From Nocardia transvalensis (GTDB lineage Bacteria > Actinomycetota > Actinomycetes > Mycobacteriales > Mycobacteriaceae), in the NCBI RefSeq assembly GCF_015477765.1, contig NZ_JADLQQ010000001.1, positions 62,001 to 126,000 on the forward strand: a DNA stretch of 64,000 nt, in the 5' to 3' direction. The notes under the pieces are model-generated. The model did not search any database. It was not told the origin of the DNA and saw only the letters and a list, made by a program, of their open reading frames with translations. How positions within the stretch are numbered: the stretch's first letter is position 1; each line of letters starts with the position of its first letter. Shown here piece after piece: positions 35,160 through 43,670 of the stretch. A program made the position numbers and the translations under genes.

Positions 35160-35987
35160 TCAGCCCGACAGGTCGTCGAGCATCCGGCGCGCCTGCTCGA
35201 GTTCTGCCTGCAGCTGTTCGACCTTGGCGCGCTGGGCGGTGCGCACCGACTCCAGCACCGAATCGACGACCTCGGCGACCTCCGGGTGCAGCAGTTTCGC
35301 CGCCTGCGCGACGGCCGAACCCGAGACCGACAGGCCGCGAACCGTGCGCTTCTTGCCGTTCACCACATCGACGGTCCACTCGCCGTCGGCGGTGCCGGAC
35401 AGCGTGACCGTCACCTCGGGCGCCTTGGCCTTGCGTGCGGGCGCGGCCTTCTCACGCGCGGGGCGAGCGGCGCCTGACTGCTTCGCAGCAGGCTTGGTGG
35501 AGGAATCGGCAGGCTTGGCCGAGGAGTCAGCGGGCCTGGAGGTGGCGTCGGCGGGCCTGGGGGTCGATCGGTCGGCCGATTCGGTCGCGGCGGCAGCGGG
35601 ATTCGCCGGTGTCGGGCCGGGCGGCGGCGACGTGGGCACGGGCGTGGTCACGGGCGACGACATGGTCACTGCGGTGTCCTTCCTGGTTGCCTGGGTCTGC
35701 TTCGCGGACTTCTTCGCCCCGGCCGCGGTGCGCCGGGCCGGTTTGGTCAGCGTCACTTCGGAGGGCGAGAACGACAGCACGTCCTTGGATCCGGTGGGCC
35801 GTACCTGGAGGAAGTCACCCTCGGCGGGATCACCGAGCGCGACCACCTTCCCCGAGCGCCCCTCGGGCACGCCGACGGCCGCCGCGGTGAACCACACCAT
35901 CGGCGGCCGACCACCAGCGATTTCCGTGGCGATCTGCCGAATCTCGGTGTCGGACAGCGGTTGTGGCTTCGTTCGACGGGACGACAT
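35160..35987 (-). CDS. DUF6319-like protein with Ala/Pro/Lys-rich linker
   Basis: 275 residues in three parts. An N-terminal ~75-residue domain (LSDTEIRQIATEIAGGRPPMVWFTAAAVGVPEGRSGKVV) is followed by a low-complexity linker of about 110 residues (repeats of ADSSAKPADSSTKPA type), then a C-terminal ~90-residue domain (EVTVTLSGTADGEWTVDVVNGKK, HPEVAEVVDSVLESVRTAQRAKVEQLQ) ending in a coiled coil. I recall such proteins as DUF6319 in Nocardia and Streptomyces; that name is from memory. CGGAG before ATG 35987 decides the start. Function unknown; the basic linker could contact nucleic acid or cell wall. Confidence 0.68.
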   Translation of the reverse strand: MSSRRTKPQPLSDTEIRQIATEIAGGRPPMVWFTAAAVGVPEGRSGKVVALGDPAEGDFLQVRPTGSKDVLSFSPSEVTLTKPARRTAAGAKKSAKQTQATRKDTAVTMSSPVTTPVPTSPPPGPTPANPAAAATESADRSTPRPADATSRPADSSAKPADSSTKPAAKQSGAARPAREKAAPARKAKAPEVTVTLSGTADGEWTVDVVNGKKRTVRGLSVSGSAVAQAAKLLHPEVAEVVDSVLESVRTAQRAKVEQLQAELEQARRMLDDLSG

Positions 35988-36202
35988 GGTGCACTCCGGA
36001 CGGACTCGTAGACATCTGCGTGTCAAGAGCATGCCCCATGGCACCGACAAGTCCACATCGCCCGGTTTATCCGCGCTGCCCCACTCGTTCCGGCAAATGT
36101 TGAGCTACATACAGGTTCGGTCCGATCTCATCCAACCAGAAGGATCGTAGGCGCCACCGCGCCCACGCGCGGCGACTTACCGCATTTCCCCTCGTGCGAT
36201 GC

Positions 36203-37420
36203 TCAGGCAGCCTGGCTCACATGCCGCGCGGACTCGCCGATGACCGCCTCGCGATCGCCGATCAGCATGCGCTGGAACTGCAACTGCTCGCGGCGACCTC
36301 GGGCCGCGGCACGCTCGGCACCGCCGGGCAGCAACAGTGCGGCACCGCTGCGGGTGAGGTTCACCGGGATACGCACCAGCGGATACCACGGCGGCATGTA
36401 GGCGGGCAGCCCGAGATGACGCATCGCCTTCGGTCCCAGGAATGTGCTCGCGATGGACAGGTGCTGTGCCCGCGCGAGGCGTCCGCGCAGGCCCGCCAGA
36501 TTGCGGAAGTGCCAGCCGAGCGGCTCGTCGGCCATCGGCATCGCCAGCTGCGGAGTGGTCTCGTCGGGATTGGTGATCGCGGTCATGCAGTGGTAGAGAA
36601 TCTGCACAGCCTCACGGAAACCGTTGGGCAACCACTCGTCCCGCACGCCGATCAGCCAGCCCACGTAGCGGGTCAGATGCGCGGCGGCGTCCAGGTCCGA
36701 GCGGGTGGGCACGAATCCCATCGGTATGGCACCGACGAACGGGGCGATCAGCGCACCGACCAGGGTCGCGGCCATATCGGTCTGATTGATCGGCACGCCC
36801 CACTCGTCGCTGTCCCAGTCCGGCAGCGCCGCGACGTGCCGGCGCACGAACGCGTGGATGAGCCGGACCCGAATCGTGGAGCGGTAGCCCAGATTCCGCG
36901 GCCGCATCCCGTCGTCGGAGGTGACGTCCAACGCCCACTGCAGGGTTTCGGCGAAACGCTTCGCCGGACCCTTCTCCAGCGCGCCGGTGCGGACGAGGGT
37001 CTTGTTGAATCCGGAGGCCAGATAGCCGCCCAGCAGCGCCACGTCGCGGGCCACGTACAGTCCGTCCGCACCGCCCGCACGGAAGACCCGTTCGGCTCGG
37101 CGAATCTTGTCCCAGTCGACCCAGTCCGGCACGGCCTCGTAGCGAACGAAGAATTCCCGCAGCGGCCGCGGCGCCTGCGGCACACTGTCGATGCCCTCGG
37201 CCAGTGCCTGTTCGAACAGCGGCCGGGTGCGATCCATCCCCTCGGCGTACATCCACTCGACCACCCGGTCCATCGGCTCGTCGCCGACGAGCAGCGCCTC
37301 CCCCAGGGCATGCCACTGCCGCGGAGACGGCTTGCCGATGCCCATCAGCAGCGCGAACGGCCGCAGCCCCGGAACCTTCCGTGGCGACTCGGGGTGTCGG
37401 CGCGGAATGGTCGTATTCAT
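36203..37420 (-). CDS. MpaB/rubber-oxygenase-like protein (DUF2236)
   Basis: 405 residues of the oxygenase MpaB family, which includes heme-dependent latex-clearing protein Lcp. Seen are the region VRYEAVPDWVDWDKIRRAERVF, the helix RSTIRVRLIHAFVRRHV with a candidate axial histidine, and GVPINQTDMAATLVG, all typical of DUF2236. AAAGGAGAG 5 nt before ATG 37420 gives the start; the longer frame to 37474 lacks support. It has no signal peptide, unlike Lcp, so it is probably cytoplasmic. Substrate unknown. Confidence 0.82.
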   Translation of the reverse strand: MNTTIPRRHPESPRKVPGLRPFALLMGIGKPSPRQWHALGEALLVGDEPMDRVVEWMYAEGMDRTRPLFEQALAEGIDSVPQAPRPLREFFVRYEAVPDWVDWDKIRRAERVFRAGGADGLYVARDVALLGGYLASGFNKTLVRTGALEKGPAKRFAETLQWALDVTSDDGMRPRNLGYRSTIRVRLIHAFVRRHVAALPDWDSDEWGVPINQTDMAATLVGALIAPFVGAIPMGFVPTRSDLDAAAHLTRYVGWLIGVRDEWLPNGFREAVQILYHCMTAITNPDETTPQLAMPMADEPLGWHFRNLAGLRGRLARAQHLSIASTFLGPKAMRHLGLPAYMPPWYPLVRIPVNLTRSGAALLLPGGAERAAARGRREQLQFQRMLIGDREAVIGESARHVSQAA

Positions 37421-37601
37421 CGGTGCTCTCCTTTGAGCCGGCGACATGCATGAGCGACGAGCGCCATGAAACAATGTAGGTAAGTTTCTCTCATTGAGTC
37501 AGTCGCGTCAACCGTTGCTGTCATGTCCTCTATATGCTCGTCACATAGACCCGGTAGCGTGCCTCTTCCATGAGGAGTTCGGTGGTTGTCGGGGCCATCC
37601 G

Positions 37602-38387
37602 ATGAGTTCGCAGCATTTACCCGCCCTGCGCGACGAACGCCGGGCCGTGCTCGATTTCTGCCGCGACCTGGGCGATCAGGAGTGGGCGGCCGCCAGCGCC
37701 GCACCCGGCTGGTCGATCGCCGACCTGCTCCTGCATATGACCACGCTGGCTCGCGCCCTGGTCACTCCGACCGCGGCCGCGGTGCTGACCTCGCGCGATA
37801 TCGAGCGGCTCAACGATCAGCTGGTGGACGAAAGACGGTCGCACACCACGAAATACCTGATCAGCGACTTCACCACCTGGAGTGCGCGCAGTTGCCGCGC
37901 CTTGACGGTACTCACCGCGCCGGGCCCGCATCTGCTCCGGATTCCGATCGGCGAATTGGGCTGGTATCCCCTGGATCTCGTGCCCGCGATGTTCGTCTTC
38001 GACTGGCACACCCATCTGCGCCACGACATCGCCCCGGCCCTGAACCGCCCGCCGCCGCCGACCGATCCGCGCCGCATGACCGCGGTGCTGGCCTGGCTGA
38101 CCGCACTGCTGGAGCGCTCGCACCGAGAGGCGCTGGGCTGGCTGGACGCACCCGTGGCGCTGACCCTCACCGGTCCCGGCGGCGGCACCTGGCGCCTCGA
38201 ACCCCGGGGCGGCCGACTGCGCGTCCACCGCGGGGAGGCCGCCGGTGCCGCGGCGCATATCGCGGGTCTGGCACTGGAATTCCCGCAGTGGTCGACGCGG
38301 CGGGTGCCGTGGCGCGCCTGCGCGGTGGCCGTGACCGGCGACGCCGAACTCGGTGCGCGGGTCCTGGATTCGATCAACCTGGTCTAG
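37602..38387 (+). CDS. DinB/mycothiol-dependent maleylpyruvate isomerase-like protein
   Basis: 261 residues. The N-terminal four-helix DinB-like domain starts LPALRDERRAVLDFCRDLGDQEWAAASAAPGWSIADLLLHM, where the histidine of LLHM, with FDWHTHLRHD, forms the expected metal site of the mycothiol-dependent family. The C-terminal ~90 residues (VALTLTGPGGGTWRLEPRGGRLRV) resemble the SCP2-like domain of the same proteins. Reaction unknown. ATG 37602 has only a weak ribosome site. Its stop overlaps the convergent methyltransferase stop by 4 nt. Confidence 0.8.
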   Translation: MSSQHLPALRDERRAVLDFCRDLGDQEWAAASAAPGWSIADLLLHMTTLARALVTPTAAAVLTSRDIERLNDQLVDERRSHTTKYLISDFTTWSARSCRALTVLTAPGPHLLRIPIGELGWYPLDLVPAMFVFDWHTHLRHDIAPALNRPPPPTDPRRMTAVLAWLTALLERSHREALGWLDAPVALTLTGPGGGTWRLEPRGGRLRVHRGEAAGAAAHIAGLALEFPQWSTRRVPWRACAVAVTGDAELGARVLDSINLV

Positions 38388-39241
38388 GTGGTGGCGACCA
38401 GGAACTCTTCCCCGCCCGATGGGCGCAGGTCGTCCGGCCAGTGGGTGAGATAGCGGTCGGCGAGACTGGCCGCCGAGACGTGATGGGCTGCGGCGAAACC
38501 GTTTTCGCGTGCCAGTTCCAGCATCCGCTCGGGGGTGAAGAAACTGATGAACGGGGTTCCGGCGGCCCGTGCGCCGCGCTCGGCCGTCTCCCGCCCGGGG
38601 CGCTCGGACGGATCGGTGAGATCCAGCGGCATCATGAACGTCATGGCGAATGTGGACCCGGCGGCCAGGGTCGCGACCTGGCGGAGAGTGGCCGCGATCG
38701 CGTCCTCGGTCAGGTACATGCTGACGCCGGTGGAGGCGACGAGCGCCGGGCGGGCGATGTCGAAACCGGCGGCCACGAGCCCGTCCCACCACGAATCGCC
38801 CGCCTCGAAATCGACCGGCACGAACCGCAGCCACTCCGGGATGGGATAGCCCAGTTCGGTCAGGCGCTGCCGCTTCCATGCCTGCGTTTCGGGCTGATCG
38901 ACCTCGAAAACGCCGAGTCCAGAGGCGATCTCGGGTCGGCGCTGCGCGAAGGTGTCGAGTCCGGCACCGAGGATGACGTACTGGTCCACGCCGCGAGCGG
39001 CCCGCTCCTCGACGAGATCCTCGACGAAACGGGCGCGAGCCACGACGTTGGCGCGCATGCTCTTCGAGAACCCCGGCGCCATATCCGGTCGGCCGCGCCA
39101 ATCGTCGTCCGGGGCGATCATCCGCAGGCCGATCCGATCGTCGAGCACGTGCGGGTGCGGATCGATCTCGGTATGGAGGGCCCGCCACAGCGCGACCCGC
39201 ACGGCCGTGTGATCGGGGCCGACGGAACACGCATCGGCCAT
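38384..39241 (-). CDS. Class I SAM-dependent methyltransferase (TIGR00027/LCMT-like)
   Basis: 285 residues. The family pattern is clear: ARARFVEDLVEE, the SAM loop VDQYVILGAGLDTFAQR, FEVDQPETQAWKRQRL, FVPVDFE and STGVSMYLTEDA. Mycobacteria carry many of these putative methyltransferases with unknown substrates. Its ribosome site GGAGAGC overlaps the stop of the upstream VOC gene, giving translational coupling. It is the third gene of an RHH-VOC-methyltransferase operon. Confidence 0.88.
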   Translation of the reverse strand: MADACSVGPDHTAVRVALWRALHTEIDPHPHVLDDRIGLRMIAPDDDWRGRPDMAPGFSKSMRANVVARARFVEDLVEERAARGVDQYVILGAGLDTFAQRRPEIASGLGVFEVDQPETQAWKRQRLTELGYPIPEWLRFVPVDFEAGDSWWDGLVAAGFDIARPALVASTGVSMYLTEDAIAATLRQVATLAAGSTFAMTFMMPLDLTDPSERPGRETAERGARAAGTPFISFFTPERMLELARENGFAAAHHVSAASLADRYLTHWPDDLRPSGGEEFLVATT

Positions 39242-39246
39242 GGTGC

Positions 39247-39594
39247 TCAGCTCTCCTTGCCCGGGGCCTGCAGGTTCCACAGGTGCCCGTCCGGGTCGCG
39301 GATGATCGCCTCCTGGGTGCCGTAGTGGGTGTCCTCGAACGGCTGTACCACCTCGACATCGGGGCCCGGGCGGAATTCCCGTGCGTCGGCGACCTTCAAC
39401 GCGATCTGCACCCGCGGTTCGTGATCGGCGGGAACCTCGGCGAGGAACAGGTACGGACCCTCGCCGTTGCGGAACAGGCCCGAATTGTGGTCGGTCGTGA
39501 ACTCCGGTTCGAAGCCCAGCGCCTGGAAGAACCGGGCGGCCTTCCCCCAGTTGTGGGTCTCGACGAATACGGCCTCGAAGCCTTCGGTCGACAT
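39247..39594 (-). CDS. VOC-family (glyoxalase/bleomycin-resistance-like) protein
   Basis: 115 residues with a single VOC fold: AVFVETHNWGKAARFFQALGFEPEF, GPYLFLAEVP, HYGTQEAIIRDPDGHLWNLQAP. The usual first-strand metal ligand (His/Glu) appears as ETHN, and the C-terminal EAIIRDPDGH may supply a second; catalytic activity is uncertain. AAGGAGAGC before ATG 39594 sits inside the end of the RHH gene, one base away, so all three genes are coupled. Both downstream starts use the same AAGGAGAGCTGA context. Confidence 0.85.
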   Translation of the reverse strand: MSTEGFEAVFVETHNWGKAARFFQALGFEPEFTTDHNSGLFRNGEGPYLFLAEVPADHEPRVQIALKVADAREFRPGPDVEVVQPFEDTHYGTQEAIIRDPDGHLWNLQAPGKES

Positions 39595-39595
39595 G

Positions 39596-39772
39596 TCAGC
39601 TCTCCTTGTCCTGCGTTCTCGGTTGCTCACGAGGCTCGTCGAGGTAGGCGCGCAGCGCCTCGGCCACCAGCGCCGACAGAGAGCTACCCGTCTCGATGGC
39701 GCGAAATTTGACCTGCTTGATCAGCTCGACCGGCAGGTACACGTTGAACTGTTTGACTTCCTCGTCGGCCAC
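39596..39772 (-). CDS. Ribbon-helix-helix (CopG/Arc-type) DNA-binding protein
   Basis: A 58-residue protein: the ribbon [20 protein letters not shown], a first helix and a second helix [18 protein letters not shown] are the standard RHH pattern found in autorepressors and antitoxins. GTG 39772 is followed directly by the ribbon and lies 7 nt after a TAGCAT box, so it is probably leaderless. It is the first gene of the operon with VOC and methyltransferase genes, and a perfect 16-bp palindrome overlaps its promoter, which suggests autoregulation. Confidence 0.82.
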   Translation of the reverse strand: MADEEVKQFNVYLPVELIKQVKFRAIETGSSLSALVAEALRAYLDEPREQPRTQDKES

Positions 39773-39779
39773 CCGACCG

Positions 39780-39801
39780 ATGCTAGCATGCTAGCAAGCT
39801 A
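39780..39801 (-). promoter_or_regulatory. RHH autoregulatory operator overlapping leaderless promoter
   Basis: TGCTAGCATGCTAGCA (39781-39796) is a perfect 16-bp palindrome made of two TGCTAGCA units, followed by a third partial copy AGCTAG. The minus-strand -10 box TAGCAT (39785-39780) lies within it, 7 nt before the GTG of the RHH gene. RHH dimers bind tandem short sites of this kind. Confidence 0.75.
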
Positions 39802-39825
39802 GATCCCGGCAAAAAGCACGCCGGG

Positions 39826-39938
39826 AAATGAGGAAGGGCGGCACACGCCGGGATGAGGAGAGCGCACACGCCCGATGAGGAGAGCGCACACGCCGATGAG
39901 GAGGGCGCGCAGGTGGGAACGAGGAGGGTGCGTTACCG
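39826..39938. repeat. Degenerate 21-25-bp tandem repeat
   Basis: Units of the form GATGAGGAGAGCGCACACGCC start at about 39852, 39874 and 39895, with weaker copies at 39827 and 39917. They fill the gap between the RHH promoter and the threonine aldolase stop. Each unit carries GAGGAG. No open reading frame of note uses them. Confidence 0.75.
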
Positions 39939-40991
39939 CTTCAGTTCTTCTGCGAGGGCGCTGGTGAAGGCGTCGACGTCCTCGGGGGTGGTGTCGAAGG
40001 CGCACATCAGGCGGACCTCGCCGGTGTCCTCGTCCCAGACGTGGAAGGGGTGGCGGTGGCGCAGGCGCTCAGTCACGTCCGGGGGGAGGATCGCGAAGAC
40101 GGCGTTGGCCTGGACCGGGCGCGCGATACGGACGCCGTCCAGGGCCTCGGCGGAGCGGGCCAGGCGCGTGGCCATGGCATTGGCGTGCAAGGCATTTCGC
40201 AACCACAGATCGCCGCCGAGCAGGGCCTCGAACTGGACCGAGAGAAAGCGCATCTTGGAGGCCAGCTGGGTGGAGAGCATGCGCAGGTATTCGAGGTCGT
40301 GGATGCGGTCCGGGGAGAGTACGACGACGGCCTCCCCCAGCATCAGGCCGTTCTTGGTGCCGCCGAACGACACGATGTCCACCCCGACGTCGGTGGTGAT
40401 CGCGCGCAGCGGGACGCCGAGGTGCGCCGCGGCATTGGCCAGCCGTGCGCCGTCGACGTGGACCAGCATGCCCAGGTCGTGGGCGTGATCGCAGAGCGCG
40501 CGAAGTTCGTCGACGCTGTAACAGGTGCCCAGTTCGGTGCTCTGGGTGAGCGAGACCGCCAACGGTTGCGCGCGGTGTTCGTTGCCCCGCCCCCACGCCT
40601 GGCGGTCGACCAGTTCCGGAGTGAGCTTGCCGTCGGGGGTGGGGACCGGATAGACCTTGATCCCGGCCACCTTCTCCGCGGCACCGCACTCGTCGGCGTG
40701 CACATGCGCGGTCTCGGCCGCGATCACCGCACCCCACCGCGGCAACAGTGCCTGCAGCGCAACGACATTGGCGCCGGTACCGGTGCAGACCGGATAGACC
40801 CGGGCCCGCTCGCCGAAGTGCCGGGCGAAGATCTCCCGCACCGCGGCGGTGTACTCGTCGGACCCGTAGGCGGCCTGGTGACCGCCGTTGGCCGACGCCA
40901 GCGCCTGCAGCACCTCCGGATGGATCCCCGCCCAGTTGTCGCTGGCGAATGCGCGTGCGGTCGGATCGTGTCGGCTGACGACATCGGTCAC
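39933..40991 (-). CDS. Low-specificity threonine aldolase
   Basis: 352-residue PLP enzyme of fold type I cleaving L-threonine or allo-threonine to glycine and acetaldehyde. FASDNWAGIHPEVLQAL near the start, HVDGARLANAAAHLG and the lysine in SFGGTKNGLMLGEA (Schiff base) are diagnostic. GGAGAGGAAG precedes GTG 40991, giving the start; the longer frame upstream is spurious. It is divergent from the SAM methyltransferase gene. Confidence 0.92.
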   Translation of the reverse strand: MTDVVSRHDPTARAFASDNWAGIHPEVLQALASANGGHQAAYGSDEYTAAVREIFARHFGERARVYPVCTGTGANVVALQALLPRWGAVIAAETAHVHADECGAAEKVAGIKVYPVPTPDGKLTPELVDRQAWGRGNEHRAQPLAVSLTQSTELGTCYSVDELRALCDHAHDLGMLVHVDGARLANAAAHLGVPLRAITTDVGVDIVSFGGTKNGLMLGEAVVVLSPDRIHDLEYLRMLSTQLASKMRFLSVQFEALLGGDLWLRNALHANAMATRLARSAEALDGVRIARPVQANAVFAILPPDVTERLRHRHPFHVWDEDTGEVRLMCAFDTTPEDVDAFTSALAEELKR

Positions 40992-41160
40992 GGATTCTTC
41001 CTCTCCTCGCGGGTCAAGATCGGCAGCGCCGCTCCGAGTCATAGCAAACGCGACTACCATGCGCAGTACACCCGTGCGGGTGATCGATGAGCAACCCATC
41101 CGCAGGGGGCGGGTCGCCACGCTGTGACGGCCCGATCGGCAACGCAAGAGGGGTTTCGAG

Positions 41161-41970
41161 GTGGATAGGCCGGCGTGGGCGCCCGAGGGCGTGGACATGA
41201 CGCATGCGAGCCCGGCACGGATGTATGACGCCCTTTTGGGCGGCTCGCACAATTTCGAGGTCGACCGCCGTGCCGCGGAGATGGGTAAGAAGCTGGTTCC
41301 GGACCTGCCGCGACTGGCGCTGAGCAACCGGGCGTTCCTGCGCCGGGCGGTGCGGTTCCTGGCCGACGCCGGGATCCGGCAGTTCCTCGACATCGGCTCG
41401 GGCATCCCGACCGCGGGCAATGTGCACGAAGTGGCGCAGGAGCTGGACCCGGATATCCGGGTGCTCTACGTCGACATCGATCCGGTGGCGGTCACGCATT
41501 CGCGGACCATCCTGGCGGGCAACGACCGTGCCGATGCGATCCAGGCCGACCTGCGCAAACCCGATGAACTACTGGCCCGGGCCCGAGACACCGGACTGAT
41601 CGACTTCGCCGAGCCGGTCGGGCTGCTGCTGGTCGCGGTCCTGCATCTGGTACAGGACGAGGAGCGGCCGGTGGAGCTGGTTTCGGCGCTGCGCGAGGCG
41701 GTGCCCGTCGGCAGCCATGTGGCGATCTCACATCTCACCTCGGCGCAGCGGCCCGACGATGCGGCTCGCCTGGGCGAAAATTCGGCAAACGAGAGCGGCG
41801 TCGGCATCAGATTCCGCGACCGCGACGCCATCACTGCCATGTTCACCGGCTGGGAGCTGGTGGAGCCCGGCGTGGTCGAACTGCCCCTGTGGCATCCGGA
41901 ATCCGACCGCGATCTGCACGAAGCGCCCGGCCGCTCACTCGGTTTGGCGGGTATGGGACGCAAGGTCTGA
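41161..41970 (+). CDS. SAM-dependent methyltransferase (PF04672/DUF574 type)
   Basis: 269 residues. The family opens with PAWAPEGVDMTHASPARMYDALLGGSHNFEVDR and has FLDIGSGIPTAGNVHEVAQ as the SAM-binding loop; this pattern is specific to the large actinobacterial Methyltransf_19 family, whose substrates are mostly unknown. GTG 41161 follows AGAGGGG. Its stop lies 29 nt before the PAS-GGDEF gene, so the two are probably one operon. Confidence 0.88.
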   Translation: MDRPAWAPEGVDMTHASPARMYDALLGGSHNFEVDRRAAEMGKKLVPDLPRLALSNRAFLRRAVRFLADAGIRQFLDIGSGIPTAGNVHEVAQELDPDIRVLYVDIDPVAVTHSRTILAGNDRADAIQADLRKPDELLARARDTGLIDFAEPVGLLLVAVLHLVQDEERPVELVSALREAVPVGSHVAISHLTSAQRPDDAARLGENSANESGVGIRFRDRDAITAMFTGWELVEPGVVELPLWHPESDRDLHEAPGRSLGLAGMGRKV

Positions 41971-41999
41971 GCGGGACGACGGGGCAGACAGGGGCCGAG

Positions 42000-43286
42000 G
42001 TGGGTTCGTACGAGCTGGCGGTGCGGTGGGCCGACGCGCTCGACGGCGTCGTGGCCCCCACCCTCACGCGGACCCAGATCGAGGCCCTGCTGGCCGGGCT
42101 GACCGATGAACTGCTCGCGGTGCTACGCGGGACGGTCGACACCGATACGGCCCGGCTGGCGGCCTCGGCGCTGGTCGCGGTCAACTACCGCGACGAGGCC
42201 GCGGTGAGCCGGTCGGTCCGGTTCATCTGCCAGGACCTGGTGGATGCGCTGTGCCCCGGCCGTACGGGCCCGCAGTACGACCACATTCGCGAGCGGGCCG
42301 TCACGGTGGCCGCCGACTTCGCGGCCGGATTCACCGCCGCATTGCGGACGGCGGCGCTGGCCGAACAGGAGACCACGCTGGCCGCGGCGCTGGCGGCCGC
42401 GCAGGAGGCGCAGGCTCAACGCCAACTGTCGGAGGCTCGGTTCGCGGCGATCTTCGCCGGTGCCTCTGTCGGTATCGGCACCATCGACGTCGGTACCGGC
42501 ACGGTGGTCGATGTGAACGCGGCGATGGCCGACATGCTCGGGGTACCGGCGGCCGAGATTCCCGGCCGGGCGGTCGCCGATGTCCTGGGCGGCGCCAATA
42601 TCGGCACCGCCTACCACCAGTTCCAGCAGCTGCTCGCCGGTCGCATCGACCGATTCCGGTTGGAGACCGACCACACCCGCCCGGACGGCGATCACACCAT
42701 CATCGACCTGTCGATGTCCGCGGTGCGCGATGCCAGCGGTGCGGTGCGCTTCCTGGTCGGCGTCGCGGTGGACGTCACCGAGCGCAAGGCCCTCGCCGAC
42801 CGCCTCTGGCACGACGCGCATTACGACAATCTCACCGGCCTGGCCAACCGGGTGCTGTTCCTGGATCGGCTCGCGCAGGCCGTCTTGCCGATCGGGCTGT
42901 GCTATCTGGATCTGGACGGTTTCAAGGAGGTCAACGACGAGTACGGCCACACCGTCGGTGATCAGGTGCTGGCGGTGGTCGCCGACCGGCTGCGCGGCGC
43001 CGCGGCCCCGGGGCTGGTCGCCCGGCTCGGCGGCGACGAATTCATCGTGCTGGTGGAGGGCTGCGCGGGACAGGATCGGCTCGTGGCACTGTCGGGTCGG
43101 CTCCTGGCTGCCCTCACCGAACCCATTCATCTTGCGGGACATTCCATTTCGGTCGGCGCCTCGATCGGGACCACGCTGGTCGCCGAGCACCCCGAGAATA
43201 TCGACGATCTCCTGCACACGGTGGATACGGCCATGTACCGCAACAAATCCCGGCGGCACCGGCCTCGTCCGCGCCAGCCCCTCTAG
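42000..43286 (+). CDS. PAS-GGDEF protein (putative diguanylate cyclase)
   Basis: 428 residues, soluble. An N-terminal ~140-residue helical domain (RWADALDGVVAPTLTRTQIEALLAGLTDELLAVLRG) ends in a coiled linker; then a PAS domain (FAAIFAGASVGIGTIDVGTGTVVDVNAAMADMLG) and a GGDEF domain (HDAHYDNLTGLANRVLFLDRL, LDGFKEVNDEYGHTVGD, RLGGDEF) follow. The active site GGDEF is intact, so c-di-GMP synthesis is likely. No EAL domain follows, although many relatives have one. The N-terminal layout is shared by Streptomyces c-di-GMP enzymes. GTG 42000 follows the preceding methyltransferase closely. Confidence 0.88.
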   Translation: MGSYELAVRWADALDGVVAPTLTRTQIEALLAGLTDELLAVLRGTVDTDTARLAASALVAVNYRDEAAVSRSVRFICQDLVDALCPGRTGPQYDHIRERAVTVAADFAAGFTAALRTAALAEQETTLAAALAAAQEAQAQRQLSEARFAAIFAGASVGIGTIDVGTGTVVDVNAAMADMLGVPAAEIPGRAVADVLGGANIGTAYHQFQQLLAGRIDRFRLETDHTRPDGDHTIIDLSMSAVRDASGAVRFLVGVAVDVTERKALADRLWHDAHYDNLTGLANRVLFLDRLAQAVLPIGLCYLDLDGFKEVNDEYGHTVGDQVLAVVADRLRGAAAPGLVARLGGDEFIVLVEGCAGQDRLVALSGRLLAALTEPIHLAGHSISVGASIGTTLVAEHPENIDDLLHTVDTAMYRNKSRRHRPRPRQPL

Positions 43287-43302
43287 CCGGCGCTCATCGG
43301 GC

Positions 43303-43512
43303 TCAGAAATCCATGCCGCCGATCCCGCGCGGCGAGGACTCCGGCTCGCCCGGCCGCGCATCGCCCCGCGGCTCGGCGGTGACCGATCCGTGCTCGTCCC
43401 CGACATCGGACTCCCGCGATTCGGCGGGCCGCGCGCTGCCCCGTCCGAACAGGCGGCGTAGCCCCGAGCCCACAGCGGCGCCGAAGTTCTCGATGGCATC
43501 CCGAATCGGCAT
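43303..43512 (-). CDS. Hypothetical small hydrophilic protein
   Basis: 69 residues: an amphipathic basic N-terminal helix (IRDAIENFGAAVGSGLRRLFGRG) and a disordered acidic, Gly/Pro/Ser-rich tail ending GGMDF. CAGGAGGAGG before ATG 43512 is one of the best ribosome sites in the window. It is convergent with the GGDEF gene and otherwise isolated. No homologue recognised. Confidence 0.6.
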   Translation of the reverse strand: MPIRDAIENFGAAVGSGLRRLFGRGSARPAESRESDVGDEHGSVTAEPRGDARPGEPESSPRGIGGMDF

Positions 43513-43670
43513 GGGCGACCTCCTCCTGCGACAACACGGTCACCCCGGGCATACCCGCCCTTTCCCGAACCACACCGCAGCAGGGTGCATGGGGTGACCG
43601 GGCGGCTTTCGTGGTTTTGCCGATGGACGCGGAGGGTGGCGGTCGGCTGAGCTGGTCTCAGGAGGTCGCT

